From contig OZ020309.1 in assembly GCA_963971305.1 (NCBI GenBank), positions 12,827,001-12,891,000 of the forward strand: 64,000 nucleotides of DNA, in the 5' to 3' direction. Positions within the stretch are counted from its first letter, which is position 1. Each line of letters begins with the position of its first letter. Below the pieces are notes generated by a model. That model was not told the origin of the DNA. It did no database searches and saw nothing but the letters and a program-made list of their open reading frames with translations. This DNA is from Arcuatula senhousia. Its lineage: Eukaryota > Mollusca > Bivalvia > Mytilida > Mytilidae. Positions 35,501-48,805 of this stretch are shown here, in pieces. Made by a program: the position numbers and the translations under genes.

Positions 35501-38500
35501 CTTCTCTCACATCCCTGTGACAGTAAGGGGTCTCTGAATTTCTGGGTCTGTATCTAAAAAAAGCCATATTAGACGAAAAATTAGGTATTGTTTTACACAA
35601 AAGAATTTTCAGCAAAATAGAAAATGAAAAATATTTGAAATAACATATTATAATTGAAAAAAATGTACTATTAAATTTCTTATCATTTTGCCTATGACAT
35701 AAGTTTATTTTGCAAAAACCTGAAAATAAAAGTCAAGCATGATCATATTCAGTGTTTGTACAATAACCAAAACACCATTCAAATCAACACATTAGAAAAA
35801 TCAAACATCAGTGAAAATTGTGTTGACATCAGTGGAAAACTAAATGTGAAAGTCTACCACCTCTAATGGCTGACCAAAAGAACTGCCCTGACCCAAATCT
35901 TTACCTGTTCAATGTCTTCATCACTAGCAAAAACAACCTACAGACATATATATTCAATCTTAATGAAAAATTCTCATGATAATCCTTCAAGTTGTTTATC
36001 TGAAATGTGATAGGTATGGAAAAATAAAGTATTTTTTGGAAAAACTGCCATCCTCCGCAAAAACCAGTATAATTGGTACACCATGAACAGAGGGGTTTAT
36101 CAGACTATTTTGTGAAAAGCTGATGCTTTCAAAGTCATTTTGGGAATAAAAATAAGAGGGTAAAGCTGAAATTTTGGGGAATTCTGCATGATTTTTTTTA
36201 TTAATTTCATTTGGAGTGGGTTGAATCAGACTTTTTAAGGACCCTACTGAATGTTTGAAAATTCCATGGAATATTATATATATCTTTTTGGCAATTATTA
36301 GTACAATAGTTAGACAAGTCAAGACTATACCTAGTGATCTGTTGAAGTTTGATGCAGTAAAAGTAGCCAATTCAGCAAACCAAATGTTTGTATAAAGCCT
36401 TTGCATTGAAGGTTTTTCACAATGAGAACACAAAATACTCAAATTATGGCCCTTTACTTTGTTATCACATTTCCATAATAAATCTATGGACATTGTCTGA
36501 CATAGGTTGTGTTTGTTCTTGCATTGGTTTGTTTAATAAACCTTAACTAAATTACTAGTAAATGGATTTAGTTTCAAAGCTCATATTTAACTTTTTGTTC
36601 TAAATAATGAGTATACTGTAGGTTCAAAACAGTCAGAGTATACAGGTTATTCAAAAGAGAGATTTAATGAAAAAATACAATAAGGGTCAGAATTTGTTAT
36701 TAAGAGAGATTTTACACAAATTATTGAAGACTATGAAAGAAGACAAATAGAGAAGAATATATATGCAAAAAACCAGTTGGTTCTGCAAGTTCCATGGATA
36801 TGTTTTAAGGTTCACGCCAATTGAAGTATTTTGTATAAATAATAAGGTTTTTTGGTCAATAGTTGTGATAAAAATATCATTCACTCTGGAGAGCCTCTGA
36901 AAATGCTGCGTGTATTAAAGAAATCAGTGATATAACTTCAGTATGATTTTAAAATAAACATATTAACAACAAGTAAAACACAAAAAATTATAGTTAAACT
37001 CATTTTAAATAGAGTGAACTGTGATCTCATAATGTAAAAAAAATTCAATAAAACAACAATTCTAAGCACAACTATGCCATTCATTATAACTACAAATACC
37101 ACACTTATTCATTAAAAAATTACCCATTATAAAACAATCATTGAATTTATCAGATTTATATGATAAAACAAATATTATACCAAAATTGGTGGTTGATCAA
37201 GCTATTAAATAAAAATGCTAAGAGTTTGCATGAAAAGTTCTGTAATATCAAAGTCAAATAATGATCATCTCAATTCTTCTTTGACATAAGATATGAGAAT
37301 AATCATCCCAACTACTTTTTTATTACCTTCATTAACTAGTACATGTATTATAATAAAATGAAAATGCTGCTAAACAAAATAAAAGGCTTAAGGAAGATGG
37401 GGTGTCTAAAAATTTATCCATATAATTTTCTTAAATTTTGGCCACAGTTAGCCCTAGAATGGTACTTTAAATCTCAATAATTAAATAAAAAGTTCATCAT
37501 CAGAATTTATGTAGATATAGGATCAATAGGGAAAATTCAAATTTCATTCATCTAAGAAAATCTACTCCATAGATTTTTCTTAAAATTTGTGGAAATCTTT
37601 GTTTTGTATGGACTTTAAAGTATACTAAATAAAAATCTAAGTTCACCATCAAAATTTTTGAAAAAGTGAAAAATGTGGTTTTTTTTTCCTATTCTTCTTT
37701 GCAAATTATCTCCCCTTAAAAATATTGAAATTCTCAATTAAGGTTTTTAAAATTTTTCCAAATTATGTTGTAATTTTCAATTTGATGTAACTTACCAAGC
37801 CCTGTAGAAATCAACTAGCACATCTAGCATAATAAATTTAAAGTAATGATAGATGTGCAAAAAGATGCTCGGTAATACTCTGACACCCCATCTACCTTAA
37901 GACTTTTATTTATTGTTTCCAAAATAGATCCTATGTGAATTTATTTTTAAAAAATTCCCTTTTTAAATTATAATTAATCTCAATTTATCTCTTTGCATTT
38001 TTTTAAAGCCCAAATTGAAATGAACCAGTACTGTCCTAATAAAATATGTAAATCTTTTGAAATCAGGATCTTTTTTTTTTGGAGGGGGTCAGCTATATGG
38101 TTCATTAACAAGTAAATTCTGGTTGAAGTACTTAAAAGTGTCAGTCATAGTGCAATAGTGAATTTAAGATTATCACATGTGCTTTATTTTATAAGAGGAA
38201 ACTTTCCTACCAAATCTTACAAAATCTAAGTTGCATATTCTAATTCATTTTAAAATAGTATCATCTTTAACAAGAGGCTCCCAGGAGCCTAAATAGCTCA
38301 CCTGGTCTTGATGTCAACCCTATATTTTGTAGAGCTAAATGAGCTGAACATTTAAGTGAGGAACAGTTTTTTTTTTTTATCTACTAGAGTTTTCATTCTA
38401 TAGGCCAAAAACACGAAAAATCATTATTTTAGGGGCCGTGACCCCTATAAAGAGTCATTTGAAAACTTCGACCCTATTGAGACTTTTGTAGAGCTTTATG

Positions 38501-41500
38501 TGCTGAACATTTTAGCAAGCAACAGCTTTTCTCTATCTGCTATAGTTTTCATTCTAAAGGCCAAAAACATGAAAAAGGTTATTTTAGGGGCCGTAACCCC
38601 TATAAAGGATCTTCTGACAAATTCGATCCTATTGAGACTTTTGTAGAGCTAAATAAATTGAACATTTAAGCAAGCAACAGCTTTTCTCAATCTGCTATAG
38701 TTTTCATTCTATAGGCCAAAAACATGAAAAAACGTCATTTTAAGGGTCGTAACCCCTATTAAGGGTTATCTGACAACTTCGATCCTATTGAGACTTTTGT
38801 AGAGCTTACTGAGCTGAACATTTAAGCAAGCAACTGCTTTTCTCTATCTGCAATAGTTTTCATTCCATAGGCCAAAAACATAAAAAACATTATTTCAGGG
38901 GCTGTAACCCCTTTAAGGGGTCATCTGACAACTTCGACCCTATGGAGACTTTTGTAGAGCTAAATGAGCTGAACATTTAAGCAAGCAACAGCTTTTCTCT
39001 ATCTGCAATAGTTTTCATACTATAGGGCAAAAACATGAAAAAACGCTATTTTTCACCTTTAAGGGGCCGTAACCCCTATAAGGGGTCATCTGACAACTTC
39101 AACCCTATGGAGACTTTTGTAGAGCTAAATGAGCTGAACATTTAAGCAAGCAACAGCTTTTCTCTATCTGCAATAGTTTTCATACTATAGGGCAAAAACA
39201 TGAAAAAACGCTAATAATTTTACCTTTAAGGGGCTGTAACCCCTATAAGGGGTCATCTGACAACTTGGACCAAATGGAGACTTTTGTAGAACTTTTGATG
39301 CTGAAGCTGTAGAGTGGCATCAGATTTCATCTATCTCTTATACTTTTTGATTTACAAGCCAAAAACAGTAGTCTTTTTTTAGCAACGGCGGCCATGTTTT
39401 TCGACGAATCAAAAATCCCCACATCAGTTCTGTGGGGGATACCCTTAAGTACCACCAGACCAAATTTGGTTTGAATCTGTGTAGCCGTTTCAGAGGAGAA
39501 GAAGTTTGAAGAAAAGTTAACGACGACGGACGACGACGACAGACGCCAAGTGATGGCAATAGCTCACATGGCCTTTGGCCAGGTGAGCTAATAAAAGGTA
39601 GCTGTTTGTCCTCAGCCCTTAGGATCCTTGTGCATTAAATTAAAAATAATTTATTCCAACCATATAGAGCTACACAGCAGCAACTACCAAACAGATTATT
39701 AATTATTTGGCATTGATTGGCATAGTTGTGCCTAAAGAGTATACCTTCAGATGTAATGTGTTAAACTGTCTGTCAGCTTTGGCCATGTGCTTACTCCACT
39801 TTAAGCACATATTCTGATTATATAGAGGAGTTAGTTTGTTAAAAAAATAATTAAAACATGCATAAAATTTTAGCTTATAATTTTTCTTTCTTGACAAGCT
39901 TATTATAAATTTCTCAAAAAAGATAAGCACTTGGAAAAGTCATAAGTACACAAAAGACAAATAATTGCCGTTTTTAACAGTTTTCTCCTTCCTTAGACAT
40001 CGATCATGATGATGCAAATCTCATTCTGATAAATGTGGATAAAAAAGGTTAAATCAGAATGATTTTCAACTGTTAATGTTGCCTTTCATTATAGTATTTA
40101 GTTTGACTAAAGCAGTTTAAGCATGATAATGTTTATGACTATATTAGCTGAACTATATCCTGTTACCTCTTTAGCTGATATAAGGGCCTGTTTGTATACA
40201 AATAACAAAAAAATGCAGTAGGAATGGAAATATACAATTGTGTACATGCTTACTGTTTCATTTTTACATTGTATTCGTGGGGTATCAATTTTCGTGGTTT
40301 TCATGGGTGGGCTTAACCAACGAAATTTAATACCCAAAGAAATAGGAAGTTCAACATTTATCTATATCATTAGGATTTAGAACCCCGAATATATGAATCC
40401 ATGAACTGAAACTTTTTCATCAAACCACGAAAATTGGTACATACGAAAATAAATGAATCCACAGTACATGTATAAAACCCGTTAGTTAGACTCCTATTAT
40501 GTAGTGGTGTGATGTAATTCATGCCACATTTGTATCTATATTTGAGTCTTTACAACATTTTTCCCACATAATTTAAATGATTTTAATCTAACAATCAAGC
40601 ATAAGAGAGCTATATAAAAAAATATCTTGAAGAAAGAAAAAAATATAAATAAATACAAGAGAATGTTGAATAGTAGTAATTTTTACAAAAGTTCACAAAA
40701 TTCCATCTCGCTGTTTTTCTAATATTTTTCCTTTAAAATCTATCGTAACGAACAACTCATATTGTCAGTTCTTTTTATCTTAAACTTTATTCCAGCGTTA
40801 TCTATCAGTTATTAAGCAACTTGGTACAAGGTGTAACAGAGAAGCAAACAGATGGACAGACAAACAGTTGCTAGACCTGCTTTCCCTGGTCCATCTTATT
40901 TCAAAGGAATTTATTGACATGAAAACAAGACAAAATTTTATACAAAAAATTGTATTTGACTTTGTACAATTTTTGGTTTACACAGCCATATAAAATAAAT
41001 TCCTTCAAAATGGTCACTATTTTTAAAATACATGTATATGTAAATCTTTTTATTGCTGTAAAGTATATATGTACCTTGATTGGGGCTGGTCTATGTCCAT
41101 TTAATGCTTGAGCATAGTATTCTCTGGGGTCCATCGTATCAAGGAAAACATGACCCTGTATAAACATGAACAAATCTTTAAAAACTAAATTTTGTGATAT
41201 CAAATAATTAGAACAAAACAAAATTATTTGGTAAAAAGTTATTTATTCTTTATTCTTGACATTGTACTAATCAAATATTTTATATATTGTAAATTGTATT
41301 AAAACATTTTAAGGTTCAAAACCATCCTCCTGTACGGCTACGAAACCTGGAGAACAACCAAATGTCTGTTAAACAAACTACAAGTATTTATAAACAAATG
41401 TCTCAGGCAAATCTTAAAGATCAGATGGCCGGAAAAAATAACCAACATTGGCCTATCGAAAAGGACCAAACAACAACCGATAGAAGCAGAGTTAACAAAA

Positions 41501-44500
41501 AGGAAATGGAAGTGGATTGGGCACACACTCAGGAAACCATCCAACTCAATCACCAGGCAAGCTCTGCAATGGAACCCTCAAGGAAAAAGGAAAGTTGGAA
41601 GGCCAAGAAACACCTGGCGGAGAAATCTTCAAGCTGAAATGGACACTGAGGGTTACAGATGGCAAGATCTTGTTAGAATGGCCCAGAACCGAACACGGTG
41701 GAGAGGTGTTGTTGCTGGCCTGTGTACCTCCCTGGTGCAAAAGGCTTAAGTCAAAGTAAGTCATTTTAAGGTTCATGGTTACACTTCGAATAAAATGGTA
41801 AATATTTGACCTATCTTTCTAGTCTATGTACGACTTAAACGACACATAAAAACACAAAATAAAGTGTAGCAGCGTCTAGATATAAACAGCCCCGATCATT
41901 TTCCCTTCCATTTTGCAAGATTACTTTTGTTGTTTTCTCTATTCATTTTCTTTCGGTTCAAATTGTACCACAAATATTAAAGCATGAATTACCCCTAAAT
42001 AACCTTCTATTAGACCGATTGTGAGTAGATTTAATAACACCAATAATGAAATTAGCTAGCACGTGGAGGCCAAATGACAGGACATTGATGATATTTGGCT
42101 ATATTTGGGTGAACTGAAAAACCCAAAGAAAATGCTCCATCAAAACGGATCAAGTGTACACTTACAAAATACTTAAAGTCTATTCAAAAAGTATTTATCT
42201 AGACGCTGCTACGCTTTATTAAGCAATTTAATGTGTAGTTCGGGCTCCACATAGACTGAAAAAAGACGTATAATATCAGTCATTTTTTCCTAAGTGTAAA
42301 GATGAACCTTAAGTGACATAATGTCAATGAAAATAAGCTGATTCAAATTTTCCCATGAAGGGAAGCAGTTTAAACAAGGATAATATTGTCACATTTCCAA
42401 TTTGCTTATTTGCAATGTCCAAATCAAATGTATAATATTTCAAAGTTAACAATATTCTAACTTAAAATATATTAGTAATTACTCAAAATTATTTTGTTAA
42501 TCTAAATAATCTTGAACATTGCCAAATCAAGGTTGTGCTAATTGTTTTTGTGTGTGTGTGTGTGTGTGTGTGTAAATAAATCAAGTATTTTACCTTTTCA
42601 TTTACAAATTCTAAATACTGTTTATGCAGTTCTCGTTTCCTACGGTCTAAATCTGGCCAATCGCTACTGTCCATTACTTCAATAATTTTCTTTCTCAGAG
42701 GTTCATGTACTCTGTCGTTCCATTTCTTGTGCAATATCTCCTTCTTCCTTAGATCCATAACATCCTTATGGGTAACATATTCATCTACGTCCTAAAATAA
42801 ATGATTGGATACATAAAATATCATATGGCTGCTGTCATATCATTTCTCATGTCTTCCTGATATGCCCATATCAACCTGAGAGCTCCAGCTTTGATTTGGG
42901 GTATGATTTGAATAAGCTATATCATATTTTGTTAATCATATATTTCAAAAATATAAAAAGTTTAAATATTTAACATTCAAATATGTATTTTATGTAATTT
43001 ATTATTAATTCCTTTTAAAACCATATCTTATTTGTACAAATACTATCTCCTAATAACAAATAACAAATATACTGCAGTTGAACAGGCATTTTATTTTTCT
43101 AGATGTATTGTATAGAATTTAGGGGTAAGTTAGTTAATTTTTGCAATTAACTTTTCGTTAGCACTTATGGTTTTCAAGATAAAGAGCAAAATAATGTACC
43201 AAAAGCTTGACATTTTGGCTCATGTGAGCTCAAAAAGACTGACTAACCTTGACAAATGTGCTCTCTGTTTCCAGTAAAGGATTGTAGAGTTTTCTGGCAG
43301 CCTTTGATTCGACATCAGATTTCTCCTACAAGATATATAGAAAAACTTAATAACATGAAAACTTAATTGCATTCTTTCCTTTATGTGTAATAAATAAAAT
43401 GCTCTTTTGGCATAAAAGGTGCATGCAGAGAAAGATTTTATACTTTTCATATTTACGGTATATGATTCATGAAGTACAAGAGCATAAAAATAATACACAA
43501 TTGCATGCAATAAAGCATATAATACATGTATAAGCTAGCAATTTACAAACTTAATTATATGCACACATTTTAATATAAATGATTTGCTAATTTTTTAAAA
43601 AGAAATTATATTAATGTAATAAAACATCAATTTTTAGCTTGATTATAAATACATTGTATGTATATATTTAATTGAATACATGTAAAGATATTTGTTATTT
43701 TCTATGGTAAGTAAGGGGTATACATGTATAATGTCATTATCTCCAAATATGTAAAAAAAAATATACTATTCAAAGTTTAAATATTTCGTTTTATAATATG
43801 TTAGCAATTTTTTAAAAAAGTTTTAAGGAAAATCTATTGAGTAAGAAATTGCAGTTTGTTATTTTTTTTCAGTTATATATTTATATATTCGTTCTTCAAA
43901 AAAGTTATCAAAAATAAGAATCATGTTAAACAGTCAGTTTAACTGGTCAGGAATCTGTCAAGTCTGTTTTTTATTCCTGTGATATATTCCTGTAAATGTT
44001 ATGTCTAGAGGGAGATCTTCTATTGATCTCTCATGCTTTTAAGTCAGCAAACTTTTTTTTTGAATAATTTATAAAGTTCAAATGATATTCACTTTACATC
44101 TGCAATGTAAAGTCAATAAAAGCAAAAGTAAGTAAAAAATAACAGTAAAAAATTGCCAGAATGTTTGTCTGAAACATTGCCCACTTTTCAAACTTTATAA
44201 ATTAATTATTAGTATTGTTTAGTTCCTAAACCATTGAGAAAGTATAATTATAAGTATTGTTCAGTTCCTCAACCATTGAGAAAGTATAAGCACTAAAAGA
44301 ACTTTTCTACAATAGTGTACATAAAGCAGTTAAGTGACCAATGCAGGTAAAGGTTGAGTGAAAGGAAGCCCAAATCTTAAAAACAAAATCAATGTACAAT
44401 AATAACTGAACAGGCAAACTTTGAAATGAACAAAGTTGAAAATGAATTAAGCAAACTTATGGGGGGGTAGGACCTTTTACGGGACACTCGGGACACCAGG

Positions 44501-47500
44501 ATTTGCCATATTTAAGCTCGGGATTCCGGGATTTGGACAATTTAAGTTGGGGATTCCGAAATAAAATTATATCAACTTTACTGGGATTCAGGATTTTCTC
44601 ATTTTTAAGTCGGATGACGGGATTTTGTAAAAATTAGATCAGACCCCCTCCTACTCCCCCTCACTTATGAACACTGAAAAGTGTAAACAATGTCTTGGTA
44701 TAGAAAGTGTAAACAATATCTTGGTATAGAACTGATTAACATGACAGAAACTAAAGGGTTTTTTTTAAATTTGTTTTTAATATTATCATTGATTCAAGTA
44801 ACTGCATGAAAAAATGAAACACCTATGATATTAAAGTATGAATATCTAAATAAATGAGATATTTTTAAATCTTTTGGTTGAAATGGTCATGATCTACTAT
44901 TTTGGTGGGTTATTGAAATAGGGCCAGTTGGTCATTGCTAGGTACATGTAAGTTTTCATGCCATTAAAATGAATTTTCATGACAAATATACAGGTTATCA
45001 ATAGTCAAAATCATACAAGGCTCTGAAAAATCTATATATGGTAATTAAATAGGTTTTTAATAACATGGTATACTTGTAGTTAAATATAATAATAACATTA
45101 CCAGGAAAGCCCAAAACCTTGTAACAACTAAAGACAAACATATCTGTGCTTCTGTCACCTCCAAAATGAAACTCAGATCTATAACTTGTGTTTTTGTTTG
45201 ACATGTGGGTAGAAATATATATATGTATGTTATAAAGACAAGAGGCTTTACAGATTGTCCTTTTTTTACTCTAGAAAGATATATATTATAAGCTGATATA
45301 TACCCACAGAAATTGTATTGTTAATAATTGTTAAAAACTGACGCAACCTGGCTTAAATTCAATTTAAAAAAATCATTTCACCAGAATCAAAGTTTTCTAA
45401 AGAAAACTGTCGTTTTATTATTGTTCATGGGGAACCAATTTTCATTATATTCATAAATGGGGTCAGCCACATAATTAAGAAATGAAAAAAAAATATCTAA
45501 TTTAGAATTGGTTCCTTCTTAAGCAACATGATATTAACATGTGAAAAATATGAAATTAAAAATAATTTTTTTTTTTTGGGGGGGGGGGGCACAAAAATTG
45601 AAACCCATGGTAACTGAATTACATTTGTTTTGAAATCATCTTAGTATTTGCAATTTGTAACCAAGATGACAAATCATGGTTTAATATATTTCTGTGTGGT
45701 ATATATCAAAGGAACAGATTGTAGTTGTACCTGTCTTTCTACCCAAGCTTGTGGTATTTCAAATAACTGGAACAAAATTAATAACCTGATCATGCAGTTA
45801 AATTAAAACATCAAGCAAAAGATTTTTTAACAAAGACGATAATTTAACATGCTGTAATTAAAAAGCTATACATGTATTGCTCTACAAAAATTCTGTTTAC
45901 ATTTTCTAAAAACCAGAATATGTTGACACTTGTTTTCTCATCAGTTGTTTCGTATAGAAACTATCAGTTATAGATAAAATTCTAAGGGCCGTGATCCAGA
46001 AATGTTTGTCTGGGGGCATCAGAAGGCACTTCTAATAAAGGACAAGATATGATAAGGGCCCAATTTTGCCCCCAATTTTGAAATTATGAAAATGAGCTAA
46101 AAGTATGTGATATATACTTTAAATTAGTTAAATTAGTTAAACTTTACTATATCAGCATTAATTATTTTGTTTAAAGTGATCCATTATGGTGTTGAAATAA
46201 TTACCCAAAGTGGCTTAAAAATCATGATTTGGTGTAAAACTGTAAAAAAACCTGCAATTTTGAAGTGGTTTTCAGCAAATTTAACTATGAGCCACACAGA
46301 GTACCACTACAATAATTTATGTAGATAATCATTTTTAATATAGAAACAGACCACAAAAATATCTTTGTGGTACTCCGTGTGGCTCATAGTTAAATTAGCC
46401 AAAAACTATTCAAAATTTGCATGATTTTTACTCTTTTTCACAAAAAGGCCATTTTCACATAATTTGATGACGTCACTGTGACATAGTAAACAAGATTTAG
46501 TTAAAATTAATGTTATTTTATTATACCTTGTTCATCTAAGAACTGATCTAGAATAATGTAACTTCAGTTCAATTATTTAAAAAAAAATTGTAAATTAGGG
46601 GGCCAAATTTAGCACTTATCATATCTTGTCCTTTCTACTTTTTAATTATTTAAAACAAATATACCACGCAACGTTAAGATAAGTCAATAAAAAAAATGCA
46701 TGGAGGGTCCAGAAAAAAAGGTGTCTTTTGACCCCCCTACAGTTATTGCTGGAACAACCTTAACCCTTTACCCCCTGTTATTTCCTTCTCCAATGAATAA
46801 ATGTCAACACCAACACAACAATTAAAACTAATAATCTTATTCCCATAACAGTGCCTGTACGAAAAAGTCCGCCCTGATATAAGGCGTACTAGAGGCGTAA
46901 TTTATAAAGCGTAATCCTTCCATATACGCCTTATAGTGGGATATGTTTTTCAAGATCCGTCTTATTTACATATTGACCAGAATACGCCTAGTTAGGCGTT
47001 TTCAGGGCGGTATATGGCTCGAAATATTTAAATGAGCTAAGACGGAGTACGCCTTTATAGCAGGAATATGCACATTTTTTATGAGAAAGTACGCCTTTCT
47101 TTAAGGCGTAGTACGCCTTATAATATATGATAATTCAGATTTTATCTCCAAATTCTTTTACAAAACATTGTGTGTGCTACATGTACATGTATTTCACAAT
47201 CTGTTTCATGTGTATACATCAGTTTAATTGACAAAGAAACACCAAGCTCAAAGAAAAATGCAGTATTTTATGAAAATCTGGTTCACCTGAATATAGTAAA
47301 TGAGGTATCATAGTATACTTATCATGATAATAAAACAATGTAATGTATGAAGAATATCCTAATCCAGAAATTAACAATTTATATCATAATAAAAATTATT
47401 ATTTGAATTTTTTTTACTGTATATATGTTCTGAATTGCACTGCATGCATGATGTTTCAAGTATACATAAATCAGTATCAAATTCAATAGGTTTGTTTGTC

Positions 47501-48770
47501 AAATTAAAGTGTACATGTAACTGCATAATTAACATACATGCATGTAATAAGTAGAAAAAAATCTTACCTATTTTCAAACAATGATGTCATTGTCTGATGA
47601 ATTTTTCAGAATATATTCCATTTAGCAATATTTTAACAAATATAAACTTTTCTGCTATGTCATGCTTCTTTGAACTTCCAAATCTTTTCAAATGTATGAC
47701 CTTAACCTTTGCAATCAAATTTAATTGGTTGAAAGAATGTTTCTGCTAAGAAGCATCATGGGAAATATGAACTATGGCTAGCAAGGCGTATTATTTTACT
47801 TTGGTAAATATTCCTTAGACAAACAGTACGCCTAGCAATGCAATATCCGTCTTTCATTAAGACGTACTCCGTCTTAAGGTCAAGACGTACTACGCTTTAA
47901 CTCTAAGACGTATTTTACCAAAAAATCAAATCCGCCTGGAGAACGCCTTAGATTAGACGTATTACGCCTTCAATACGCCTTAAATCAGGGCGTATTCCGC
48001 CTATTTATTTCGTACAGGTAGAGCAATGTTAAATAATAAATGATGTACCATAAGTTTTCTATAATGTGGTAATTCAATGGAGAATAACATACCCTATGAA
48101 AAGTGGCTGAGGTCTATAAAATAAAGGACAAGTAAACTGTCAAAATATTGATAGAAGACATGTGTCATATGTATTTGTAATACAATTGCCCCTTAGTGTT
48201 GAATATAGTTACATTAATATTTCTTCCATACCCATTTGATTGAATAATCGATTTCAAGGAATTTCATTTGCTATCTGCAAATTTAATTATGTAAAAAAAG
48301 GGCTCACTACAGTAATTAAGATCATTTTGAAGGAATTTATCTATGTGAAAACAAAATGTGACTTACTAATAAACTCCTGCAGGATGCATACGCATAGTAA
48401 AATATGCATGCAGTAAAAGTTATATTGTACAGATGATTATACTTAGATAGTCAATAATAGTGCATTTATACACAAAACACAAATGAAACTTACAATTTTA
48501 AGAACATTTCACTTGACAAATTTCATTTAGGTTGCTTTGTCAACACTGCAAAACTACTATTTTACCATATATTCCAATGTTAAAACTTGATAAACAGATT
48601 TAAGTTTTTACATACGCATCAATGACTATGACAACTGATAAGGGATCATTCTTGTTTTTTTATAGTACACTGTTGTATAGTTATAAATTAAAAAAAAAAA
48701 ACATATCTTACTGTCCACAACATTTTTTTCTTTCTTTTTCTACTTTTATTATTTAAAGTTTCTACTTTAT

Positions 48771-48805
<35 letters not shown>

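Noticed and set aside
35996..36493. 165-codon minus-strand frame in a FAM228 intron
   Set aside because: No domain or recognisable homology, AT-rich composition and no splice link to the gene. It looks like chance or repeat-derived sequence, though it is the longest non-repeat frame here.
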